Source: UBA6164 sp964344895
GTDB lineage: Bacteria > Patescibacteriota > Gracilibacteria > BD1-5 > UBA6164
Direction: 5' to 3'
DNA: 9,169 nt
Assembly: GCA_964344895.1 (NCBI GenBank)
Contig: CAYFPB010000056.1
Span: 1-9,169, forward strand
A program made the position numbers and the translations under genes. Numbering within the stretch: position 1 is the first letter of the stretch; each line of letters starts with the position of its first letter. The notes beneath the pieces were generated by a model, which saw only the letters and a list, made by a program, of their open reading frames with translations, did no database searches and had not been told where the DNA came from. Of the stretch, positions 1-8,884 are shown one piece after another.

Positions 1-120
1 TAAAAACACATAAAAAAGTCAAATTTTAAAATTTATTTTCAAATTCCTTAAAGTTTCTCCCTTTCCCAAAGGGAGTACCTGAAACGCAGTGGAAGGGGAG
101 GGATTCTAACAAACTACAAC
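1..120. other. Upstream intergenic region of the helicase gene
   Basis: No gene is visible here. The first 50 bases are AT-rich with no convincing -35/-10 pair. The rest is occupied by a GC-rich hairpin element, listed separately, which runs almost to the helicase start codon. A promoter may lie further upstream, outside the window. Confidence 0.5.
57..104 (-). repeat. GC-rich hairpin repeat, copy 1 (5' leader of the helicase gene)
   Basis: This GC-rich block stands out in very AT-rich DNA. It contains a perfect 8-bp hairpin (CTCCCTTT, loop CCC, AAAGGGAG at 57-75), a spacer holding AAACGCA, and a second purine run (GGAAGGGGAGGGA, about 91-103). Read on the minus strand, the order is C-run, spacer with TGCGTTT, C-run/loop/G-run hairpin. 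Copies at about 983-1020 and 2311-2359 share this order, so the three look like one dispersed repeat family. The element ends 16 bases before the helicase ATG and is probably part of its mRNA leader. Its edges are estimated by eye. Confidence 0.6.
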
Positions 121-3100
121 ATGAACAACAATCTATTTGAAGAACAATATAAAATGTTAAATACAGCACAAAAAGAAGCTGTAGATGAAGTATATGGGCA
201 GATAATGGTAGTAGCAGGTCCAGGTACTGGTAAAACACAAATAATAGGACTTAGAACAGCAAATATTATTAAGAAAACATGAGTAAATCCAAGTAATATA
301 CTAATTACAACATTTACAGAAGCAGGAGTAATAGCAATTAGAGAAAGATTGGCTAGATTTATTGGGAATGAAGCATATAAAGTAGGAGTATCAACAATCC
401 ACTCACTATCTCAAGACATCATAAAAACTCACCCAGAAAAATTCTTGGAATATAAAGCTATGATGGCAATAGATGAAGTAGATTCTCTTGAAGCATTAAA
501 AGAAATCACAGATAAACTAATAGAAGAGAAAAAAATAGTAGAATTAACAAATGATTATGATAGGTATTTTTACCTAAGAGACATTAAATCAAAAATACAA
601 ATACTAAAACAAGAGTGAATAAATAAAGCAAAACTAGAAATAGCAATAGAAAAACAAACTAAACAGTATAGTGAAGAATTAGCAGAAATTAAGCCAACCC
701 TTAAAAAATATGAAACAACTAAAAATAAAGGAGAAAAACACATAGCAAAACTAAAAGAATTAGTAATATTTTTTGAAGAATATCAAAAATATCTAAGAAG
801 CAAATCATTATATGATTTTAATGATATGATTAACTTTGTACTTGAAAAACTAAGAGAAGATAAAGAATTAAGACAATACTATGCTGAAAAATATCAATTT
901 ATAATGCTAGATGAATATCAAGATACAAATGATGCTCAAAATCAAATAATAGACCTAATACTAAGTGTATCAATTGATAAGTCGCCCCTGGGGGAGATGT
1001 CCGATAGGACAGAGGGGGTTAATATTATGGTGGTAGGGGATGATGACCAATCAATCTATCGTTTTCAAGGTGCAAATATAGAAAACATGCTTGATTTTTC
1101 AACAAAATACAAAAATACTAAATTTATTGTACTAGAAAATAATTATAGATCTAATCAACAAATCTTAGACTTATCAAGTGAACTAATAGACAACAATAAT
1201 GAAAGATTATCAAAAAAGATCAAAAGTATAAACAAAAAACTAATATCTAGCTGAAACTTAAAAGACTCTAATACTGAAGTATGATTATTTAAAGCTAACT
1301 CAGATATAGAAGAAAAAACATTTATTGTAAATAAAATAAAAAATGAAATAAAAAAAGGAACTCCATTAGAAGAAATAGCAATAATAGTAAGATGAAACAA
1401 AGAAGTAGAAGAGTGGAGTAATCTACTACTACAAAATAAAATAGAAGCCGAATCAAAACTAAAAACAAATATACTTAATTCTAAATATGTAAATCTCTTA
1501 CTTAACTATCTAGAAATAATAAGTAATCCATATGCAGATGAAGAGAAATTAATCAATATAATGAGATCAAATATATCAAAAATAGAAAATACTGATATAT
1601 TTAAAATAAATAGAAAACTATACATTTCAAATTACAGCAAAAAACACAAAATAAAAATGCTTGATTTTTTAATGAAAGCTGAAGAAGATGATCTAAACCT
1701 AAAAAATAAAGAATTATTAGATGAATTCATAGAAAAATTATGAGACTTTCAAACTAAAATTGGAGAACTTAGTATAGTAGAGTTTTTCTCATATTTCATA
1801 GAAAAAACATGATTATTAGAATATATAGAAACACATGGGAATTTTGATGATATTCAAGATATATATACTATTTTCAACAAAATAAAAGATTATGCAAATC
1901 TAGATAAAAATTTCAGTATAGAAAAACTACTTAAAAAAATAGAATTATTTAAAAACTATAATTATCCTATAACTAGACAAATAGTAAGTGAAACTTCTAG
2001 ATGAATACAAGTATTAACAGCCCATTCATCAAAGTGACTAGAATACAATACAGTATTTATACCATGATTATATAATTGAAATTGGGAATGAAAAACTATC
2101 AGAGATAAATTAAAGCTACCAGAGCATATAGCTTGAGAATGACTACAAACAGATAGTTTTGAACAAATAGAGGAAGACAGAAGACTATTTTTTGTAGCAG
2201 TAACTAGAGCAAGAGAAAACCTTTACTTATCATATCCAGCTTGAATCTGAACAAAACCACTATTACAATCAGTATTTATCCAAGAAATAGAATGAAGTTT
2301 CGAAGAAATAACTCCCCCTGCTACGCTTTCCCCCTCAATGAGGGGGATTAAGGGGGACTTAGAAATTAAACAAATAATAGAAAATGATATAAAAAATGAA
2401 CTCATAGAATATGGAGATAGAGAATTCAACTATATACATAGCTTTTTAGAAAACTACAAACTATCAGCCAGTGACTTAAATACATTTTTAGAAGATCCTT
2501 TATTGTTCTTAAATAGAGTAGTTTTTAAATATCCTTTCATAGATAACCAATTTACTATATTTGGTAAAGTATATCATAGAACTTTAGAGTTATTCTATTT
2601 AAAATATAAAAATGAAAGTAGTCTTCCTGAAAAATCTTACCTAACAACTACTTTTAAAATGTTATTAGATAAAGAAGTACTAACACCTGAAGAGCATGAA
2701 AAACTTCTAGAAAAGGGAATAGTATGACTAGAATGATATTTTGATAATCATATAATTCAAAAAGAAGAACCATTAGTTCTAGAATATAGTTTTAGGAATA
2801 GATGAATAGTATTTGAATGAATACCTCTTACAGGTACAATAGATAAAATAGATAAAGTTGGAACCAGTACCCCTGACAACAGTAATAATGAGGGACAATT
2901 GGCATTTTTTAAAGAAACAGTTGTTTTAATAGACTATAAAACCTGAAAAATAAAGTCTGAATGAGTTATAAAATGACTTGATAGATACTGAAACAAAAAG
3001 CCTGGTGAATGAAAATACTTTAGACAACTTATGTTTTACCGCCTACTATGTGAACTAGATCATGAATTTGCAGCAAAATTTGATGTATGATGAGTTGCTA

Positions 3101-3249
3101 TTGATTTTGTTGAATGAAAAGACTGAAAATATAAATATATAGAATTAGAAATTTCAGATGAAGAATATAGCGAATTCAAAGAAGAAGTTAAGCAAGCATG
3201 GAAAGATATAAACTGTGAGACATTTTGGAAAGAATTACTTAAAAAGTAA
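121..3249 (+). CDS. UvrD/Rep-family SF1A DNA helicase with C-terminal PD-(D/E)XK nuclease domain
   Basis: With TGA read as Gly this is one 1042-residue frame ending in TAA. Helicase motifs appear in order: Walker A AGPGTGKT (32-39), Ia ITTFTEAG (62-69), Ib-like STIHSLSQ (91-98), Walker B LDEYQDT (263-269), III VVGDDDQSIYRFQG (304-317), IV LENNYRSN (338-345), V TAHSSKGLEY (633-642) and VI EEDRRLFFVAVTRARENL (684-701). Residues of about 775-1042 form a RecB/Cas4-like nuclease: SASDLNTFLEDP (782-793), FGKVYH (G815, H819), GTIDKID (D908), IDYKTG (D938, K940) and RQLMFY (Q969, Y973). All catalytic positions look intact. The protein probably unwinds and trims DNA ends in repair, in the manner of AddAB/RecBCD relatives. 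It is not known to be a CRISPR component. The ATG at 121 precedes the helicase core by about 30 residues, which fits the family. Two GC-rich repeats are translated in frame (about residues 288-300 and 731-747). Leu CTA and C-ending codons are commoner than in the cas genes. Confidence 0.94.
983..1020 (-). repeat. GC-rich hairpin repeat, copy 2, in frame inside the helicase gene
   Basis: This GC-rich island contains CCCC-T-GGGGG (985-994), a 5-bp hairpin TGTCC-GATA-GGACA (998-1011) and a trailing AGGGGG. On the minus strand it has the same order as copy 1: C-run, spacer with a small palindrome, C-run/G-run hairpin. It is translated without breaking the frame as SPLGEMSDRTEGV (288-300), between Walker B and motif III. 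Most UvrD proteins have only a short variable loop there. It looks like an inserted repeat tolerated in a surface loop. The boundaries are approximate. Confidence 0.55.
2311..2359 (+). repeat. GC-rich hairpin repeat, copy 3, in frame inside the helicase gene
   Basis: The block has a perfect 8-bp hairpin TCCCCCTC-AAT-GAGGGGGA (2329-2347). Flanking outer arms ACTCCCCCT (2311-2319) and AGGGGGACT (2351-2359) pair with one mismatch, and a TACGCTTT spacer matches the TGCGTTT of copy 1. It is read through in frame as TPPATLSPSMRGIKGDL (731-747). It lies after helicase motif VI and before the nuclease domain, so it sits in the inter-domain linker, where an insertion would be tolerated. Confidence 0.6.
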
Positions 3250-3269
3250 TTCAAAAAGTAATTCTTTTT
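3229..3269 (+). terminator. AT-rich hairpin terminator overlapping the helicase stop codon
   Basis: AAAGAATTACTT (3229-3240) is the exact reverse complement of AAGTAATTCTTT (3256-3267), and a T-run follows and overlaps the right arm (3265-3269). The loop contains a second AAGTAATTC, because AAAAAGTAATTC is duplicated exactly (3241-3252 and 3253-3264), so two alternative hairpins are possible. The left arm is inside the last helicase codons and the TAA stop is in the loop. The low GC content makes the stem weak, but the position and T-tract fit a factor-independent terminator that isolates the cas genes. Confidence 0.55.
3241..3264 (+). repeat. Perfect 12-bp tandem duplication at the helicase 3' end
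   Basis: The unit AAAAAGTAATTC occurs twice back to back. Either copy can act as the right arm of the terminator hairpin, so the duplication may have arisen by slippage without loss of function. It is too short and has too few units to be a CRISPR array. Confidence 0.8.
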
Positions 3270-3271
3270 AC

Positions 3272-3299
3272 TAGACATTTTGTGTTTTTTGGATAGAAT
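3272..3299 (+). promoter_or_regulatory. Candidate sigma70-type promoter for the cas genes
   Basis: TAGACA (3272-3277) and TAGAAT (3294-3299) each differ by one base from the TTGACA and TATAAT consensus and are 16 bases apart. The predicted transcript start near 3306 would leave a leader of about 25 bases before the cas12a ATG. The site lies just after the helicase terminator, which is where a cas promoter is expected. AT-rich DNA produces such matches by chance, so this is a suggestion only. Confidence 0.4.
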
Positions 3300-3330
3300 G
3301 GGAGGAGTTTATATTTAATTTTTTAAAAAA

Positions 3331-6300
3331 ATGAATAAAAATTTTCAAAACTTTACTAATTTATATGAAATTAGTAAAACACTAAGGTTTGAGTTGAAAC
3401 CTCAATGAAATACTGATAAACTTTTAATAGAAAATAAAGTATTTAAAAAAGATAAAAATATAAATGAAGCTTATTATAAAATAAAATGATTTTTAGATAA
3501 ATTACATTTAATGTTTATAAATGAAAGCTTATCTAATATTAATCTTGATTTTAATGATGCTTTTGAAATTTTTAAAGAAATAGATAAAGAACAAGATACA
3601 AAAAAGAAAAATAATTTAAATAAAGAATTTGAAAAAATTAAATCTAGTTTAAGGAAACAAGTATGTAATTGATTTAAAAATACTTGAAATAAATGGAAAG
3701 AAAAATTTTGAAATACTACATATATAGATAATAAATGAAAAGAACATACATATAAAATAAAATGAGACTCCTATAAAATACTGATGTCAGAAACAAATTT
3801 AAATATTTTGTATCAGATTTTTAATGAAGAAACATGTTGAGATAAAGTTTTAGTAGAAAATTATAACTGAGAAAAAGAAAATATTTTTAGAATATTTAAA
3901 TGATTTACTACTTATTTTACAAATTTTAATCATAGTAGAGATAATTTTTATAAAGATGATTGAAAAACATGAAGAATAGCTACTAGAATTATAAATGAGA
4001 ATATGATTTTTTTCTTCAAAAATAAGATAAAATTTGATAAATTTTATAGTAATGAATCAGATTTAAAGAAAAAATTAAAAAAAAAGTTAAATAATCTACA
4101 AAAAAAGTTAAATAATCTACAAAACAAGTTAGATAATCATTGAGAAACATTAGATGAATTTTTTAATATAGACAACTATAATAATTGTTTTAAATGAGAT
4201 GCTATTACAAATTATTATAATATGATATTATGATGAATAACAATTGAAGGTAAAAAAATACAATGATTAAATGAAATAATAAATTTAGAAAAACAAGCCA
4301 AATATTCAGAATATAAACAAGCTAAAAAGGATTGAAATAATGAAGTAATATTTCAAAAAAATAATTATCCAGTTTTTAAAGAACTATATAAGCAAATATT
4401 ATCTCAAAAAGAAGATGAAATAAAATTTATAGAAATAGAAAACTTTAATGATATAAAAAAATATTTAAAAGAAATAGAAGGAAAAAACATTGATTATAAT
4501 AAAATAGTTGAAAAATTAATAAGTTCTTTAACTCAAAATCATGAAGAGTATAATTTTGATAAAATATACTTAAGTAAATTATCTATAAATACAATTTCAG
4601 CAAAATTTTTTGGATTTTGAAAATGGGAATTAGTTAGTGAATATTTAAAAAAAGATATTTGAATTAAAAATTCAAATAAAAAAATAGAATTACCTGATTT
4701 TATAAGTTTAGATAATATAAAAAATGCTTTAATTTTAGCTAATAAAGAAAGTGAGGATGATATTTTTAAAAATGATTTTGAGGATATTACTATAAATGAT
4801 GTATTTATAAAATTTTTGACTATTTTTATAGATTCATTTATAAAAAATATAAATATATATAATGGAAATAAAAAAAAATTGCAAGATATTTATATATTAT
4901 CAGATTTTGATGAGAATAATGAAAATAAAGAAAAACAAATAGAAATAATAAAAGATTTTTTAGATTCAAGTTTAAATATTTATAGAATGATGAAATATTT
5001 TTCTTTAGAAAAAGGTAAGGAAAACATAGAATATAAATATGAGATAGATGATTTATTTTATAATAATTTCTCTAAGTTTTACACTGATAACCAAATTTTT
5101 AATTATTATAATGAGTTTAGAAATTATCTAACAAAGAAGCCTTATTCTACTGATAAAATAAAACTAAATTTCGAAAATGGAAATCTACTAGATGGTTGGG
5201 ATAAAAATAAAGAACCTGATAATTTTTGAACATTATTAAGAAAAGATTGAAAATATTATTTAGCTTTACAGGTTTATTTAAAGAAAAATATTTTTTATAA
5301 AAAGCAATGAAGTTCTATAATTGATATTCAAGAAGCTTATAAAATAAATGAAAATGAATTAAATTTCAAAAAAATTGATTATAAATTATTACCTTGAGCA
5401 AATAAAATGCTACCAAAAGTTTTTTTTGCAAATAATAATATAGATTATTATAATCCAAGTGAAGAAATATTAAATATTAGAAATACATCATCTCATACAA
5501 AATGATGAAAACCACAATCATGATTTACAAAAACTGACTTTTCTATATTAGATTGTAGAAAAATGATAGATTTTTATAAAAAATCTTTATCTATTCATCC
5601 TGAATGGAAAAATTTTAAATTTAATTTTTCAGAAACATCTGATTATGAAGATACAAAGCAATTTTTTGTAGATGTAGAAAAATGATGATATAATTTAAGT
5701 TTTAGAGAAGTATCAGAAAAATATATTAATAATCAAATTGATAATTGAAATATATATCTATTTGAAATATATAATAAAGATTTTGCAAAAAAAACTACAT
5801 GAAAACAAAACCTTCATACTATGTATTTTAAATGACTATTTGAAGAAAAAAACCTTAAAGATATAGTCTTAAAACTAAATTGACAAGCAGAAATTTTTAG
5901 AAGAGAAGCTTCCATAAAAGAAAGAATTGACAAAAATAGAAAAACAAAAAATGAAATAATAGAAAAAAGAAGGTATACTCAAGATAAATTATTTTTTCAT
6001 TGTCCTATTAGTCTTAATTATAAAAAAGAAAATAAAAAAATAAATAATAAGATTTTAGAATATATAAGTGAAAACAAAGAAATTAATATTATTTGAATAG
6101 ACAGAGGAGAAAAGCATCTTGCATACTATTCAGTAATAAATCAAAAATGAGAAATATTAAAAGATGAAAATTGAGAGCTTGTAAAATGAAGTTTTAATGA
6201 AATATGATGAAAAAATTATTATAATGAACTTGTAAAAAGAGAATGAGAAAGAACATGAGCAAGAAAAGATTGGAAAACCATATGAAATATAAAGGACTTA

Positions 6301-7248
6301 AAGCAGTGATATATTAGTCAAGTAGTTCATAAATTATCAGAATTGATTATTAAATATAATGCTATAATAGTATTTGAAGATCTTAATAGCTGATTTAAAA
6401 GATGAAGACAAAAAATTGAAAGACAAGTATATCAAAAATTAGAAAAAGCATTAATAGAAAAATTAAACTACCTTACATTTAAAGATAGAAATATTGAAGA
6501 AAATTGAAGTTATTTAAAAGCATATCAATTAACTGCACCTTTTGAAACTTTTGAGAAAGTATGAAAACAAACTTGAATAATATTTTATACTAATCCTGCT
6601 TATACATCAAGTACTTGTCCAGATTGTTGATTTAGAAAGGATATTTATTTAAAATATACTAATTTATTAAATGCTAAAAAAGATATTAAAAAAATTGATT
6701 CTATTACATTTAACTGTGATAAATTTATATTTGAATATAATAATAAAAAAGTTTTTAGTGATAGAGACAGAAAGAGAAATTTAAAACATGAAGAAAAAGA
6801 TAGTCAATGAAAAAAAACATATAAATGGAAAACTGAAAATTATAATATAACTTATAATATAGAACAAATTTTAAGTGATAATAAAATTGATTACAAAACT
6901 TGAGAAAATTTAATAAATAATATAATAGATAAAAATAATAAAGAATTATATTCTAGTATATTTTATAATTTTAATTCTCTATTAACAATTAGAAATTCAA
7001 CTATATGAGAAAATGATGATCATTGAGATTTTATATCTTGTCCTTGTTGTGATTTTGATAGCAGAAAACAAAATAACATCTGAATATCAAATTGAGATGA
7101 TAATTGAGCATATAATATAGCTAGAAAATGAATTATTATTTTAAATAAGATAAATAATTATAAGAAAGATAAAGGCAATCTAGATAAAATTTGATGGAAA
7201 AATTTTACAGTTAATCAAAAGGATTGGGATAATTTTATACAAAAATAA
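3331..7248 (+). CDS. cas12a: Cas12a (Cpf1), type V-A CRISPR effector nuclease
   Basis: With TGA as Gly this is a 1305-residue frame ending in TAA, within the usual Cas12a length of about 1200-1350. It should bind a crRNA, recognise a T-rich PAM, and cut both DNA strands with one RuvC site. The N-terminus NFTNLYEISKTLRFELKP (7-24) is the WED-I signature, and GFTTYFTNFN (191-200) marks REC1. PAM-side motifs are GWDKNKE (622-628) and LLPGANKMLPK (686-696). RuvC-I is GIDRGE (D924), the bridge-helix region is ARKDW (W981), RuvC-II is FEDLNSGFKRGR (E1016), the Nuc arginine is in IRNS (R1221), and RuvC-III is DDNGAYNIA (D1256). All catalytic residues are present. CxxC pairs at C1096/C1099 and C1237/C1240 suggest a zinc ribbon. 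The Francisella loop carrying the RNA-processing His is absent near 861-882. Heptad repeats occupy about 251-271. The start fits the family N-terminus; no normally spaced ribosome-binding site is visible. Confidence 0.97.
4081..4143 (+). repeat. 21-bp tandem repeat encoding heptads inside cas12a
   Basis: Positions 4081-4101 and 4102-4122 are identical 21-mers, and 4123-4143 is a diverged third unit. They encode KKLNNLQ, KKLNNLQ and NKLDNHG (residues 251-271). Seven-residue spacing with Leu at regular positions predicts a charged helix or short coiled coil in the REC lobe. Exact identity at the DNA level indicates a recent duplication in frame. Confidence 0.85.
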
Positions 7249-7290
7249 AAAAATATGATACAATTTAAGTTGTATCATATTTTTTTATTT
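7247..7290 (+). terminator. Strong hairpin terminator between cas12a and cas4
   Basis: A perfect 17-bp inverted repeat (7247-7263 with 7270-7286) surrounds a 6-base loop TTTAAG, and a T-rich tail follows. The left arm starts on the second base of the cas12a TAA. The right arm ends in seven T, so the structure could also work in the other direction. It would reduce transcription from cas12a into cas4-cas1-cas2, giving high effector and low adaptation expression, unless there is read-through or a separate promoter. Confidence 0.8.
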
Positions 7291-7297
7291 TATTTTT

Positions 7298-7903
7298 ATG
7301 GAGTCATATATTAAATTATCAACACTAAATGATTTTATTTTTTGTCCAAAATCAATTTATTATCATGAAATATATGATAATTATAATGAAAAATTATATC
7401 ATAATAAAGTTCAAACTGAGTGAAAAATTATCCATGAAAAAATTGATAATAAAACCTATTCTACAAGTAAGTTTATTCTACAATCATTAGATGTATATTC
7501 AGAAGTATATTGAATACATTGAAAAATAGATATTTTTAATAAAAAAACATGAGAATTAATAGAAAGAAAAAATAAAATACATATAGATAACAATTGAAAA
7601 GAAAGAATATATTTATGATATAAATATCAACTTTGGTGACAGATGTTTTGTTTAGAAGAGATGTGATATGAAATAAATAGTTTATATTTGTATTCCTTGA
7701 AAGATAATAAAAAATATAGAATTTATAAACCAAATTCAAAAGAATTAATAAAATTTGAACAAATATTAGAAAAATATAGAAAATTTGATTTATTACAAAA
7801 AAATTGGAGTCAGAATACTAATAAATGTTTAAAATGTATTTACAGAGAATTATGCGATTATTATATTTGAGAGGTATATCCTCAACTTAAATTATTTGAT
7901 TAA
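7298..7903 (+). CDS. cas4: Cas4, PD-(D/E)XK exonuclease of CRISPR adaptation
   Basis: The frame is 201 residues long, typical of Cas4, and ends in TAA. The four iron-sulfur cysteines have the usual 1+3 arrangement: C16 in FIFCPKSIYYH, and C177, C180 and C186 in CLKCIYRELC. Nuclease residues are H46 (GKIIH), D78 (GKIDIF), E89 and K91 (LIERK), and Q111 (YQLWGQMF), so the active site looks complete. In type I and V systems Cas4 works with Cas1-Cas2 to choose PAM-containing prespacers and trim their ends before integration. The ATG at 7298 gives the usual short N-terminus before the first cysteine. No Shine-Dalgarno motif is seen; the preceding bases are T-rich terminator tail. Several Gly codons, including those in the GKIIH and GKID motifs, are TGA. 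cas1 starts 9 bp downstream, so the two are surely co-transcribed. Confidence 0.94.
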
Positions 7904-7912
7904 TAAAAAATT

Positions 7913-8872
7913 ATGTTACAATTTCCAGATTTTAATGAAAAACAAGTATTGTTTATAGAAAGTTTTGATACTAAAAATATAAATTTTCAGAATGAAAATT
8001 TAATAATAAAAGAAGATTGAAAAATAAAAAATAAAGTAAGTTTATATAAAATATTTACTATATTTTTAATTTGAGAAACAACAATTTCAAGTGTACTAAT
8101 TAGAAAATTTCAAGAATACTCTATAACTTTAATATTACTTAAGAAAAATTTTTTACCATATTTAGTTATATGAAATGAAACTGAATGAAATTTTGTATTA
8201 AGAAAAAAACAATATGAAAAAACAGATGAAGAAATGTTAGAAATAGCAAAAGAAATTATAATACTTAAAACTAAAAACCAATTAAGTTTACTTAAATCTA
8301 TAAGAGAAAAAACTACTTATTTAAAAGATGATTTAAATAGAGTAAAATCAATAATAGAAAGTATTAAAAATACAAACAAAAGTGAAAGTTTACTATGATT
8401 TGAATGAAATGTCTCAAAGATATTTTTTAGTAATTATTTTTGAAATATTTGATGGCAAAGGAGAGAACCTAGAACTAAAAGAGATATTCAAAACTTACTT
8501 CTTGATATTTGATATACTTATTTATTTCATTTTATAGAAGCTTTGCTAAGATTATATTGATTTGATAATTATTATGGTGTATATCATAGGACATGGTATC
8601 AAAGAAAATCTCTTGCATTAGATCTTATGGAACCATTTAGATGTATTATTGATAGATGATTATTAAAAGCCTATAATTTGAAACAAATAGATAATAAAGA
8701 TTTTAAGTTTCAGAATTGACAATATGTTTTACCTTGGGAAAAATGACAAAAATATTCAAAAATTTTCTTAAAAGAAATAATTAATAATAAAAAAGAAATG
8801 TTTTATTTTGTAAAAGATTATTATAAATTTTTTATGAAATGAAGAAATGACTTTCCAGAATTTAAAATTTAA
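7913..8872 (+). CDS. cas1: Cas1, CRISPR spacer integrase
   Basis: This 319-residue frame ends in TAA and has the normal Cas1 length. The metal-binding triad is visible: E164 (GFEGNVSKIFF), H225 (YGVYHRTWYQRKS) and E240 (LDLMEPFR, with D237 nearby). The N-terminal half contains IGETTISSVLIRKFQEYSIT followed by PYLVIGNETEGN and LRKKQYE, a pattern I recall from type V-A Cas1 proteins. Cas1 joins with Cas2 to insert new spacers at the leader end of the array by two transesterifications. It is packed between cas4 and cas2, with gaps of 9 and 12 bp. The ATG is preceded by an A-rich stretch (TAATAAAAAATT) and not by a GGAGG-like site. TGA-encoded Gly occurs throughout, including the residue before F163-E164. 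Confidence 0.97.
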
Positions 8873-8884
8873 TTATAAAAATTT

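Noticed and set aside
349..2727. Several separate short plus-strand genes in the helicase region
   Set aside because: They share one frame and are separated only by TGA codons. With TGA as Gly they are fragments of one helicase-nuclease, and the family motifs continue across them.
3301..3307. GGAGGAG as the cas12a ribosome-binding site
   Set aside because: It is about 23 bases from the ATG at 3331, which itself fits the family N-terminus, and no in-frame ATG lies at a suitable distance.
4081..4143. Tandem 21-bp repeat as a mini CRISPR array
   Set aside because: The units are contiguous with no spacers, keep the cas12a frame and encode regular heptads.
5667..5683. TTGTAGATGTAGAAA as a Cas12a direct-repeat end
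   Set aside because: It occurs once, lies inside a conserved cas12a coding segment (FFVDVEK), and has no partner stem or second copy.
3331..7248. cas12a as a decayed pseudogene full of stop codons
   Set aside because: Every interruption is TGA; I found no in-frame TAA or TAG in the stretches translated, the catalytic residues are intact and the length is normal for the family.
7536..7739. Minus-strand open frame opposite cas4
   Set aside because: It is a low-complexity, hydrophobic translation of AT-rich antisense DNA and overlaps a clear cas4. The minus-strand frames near 26-238, 1155-1400, 2223-2429 and 3060-3278 were rejected for the same reason.
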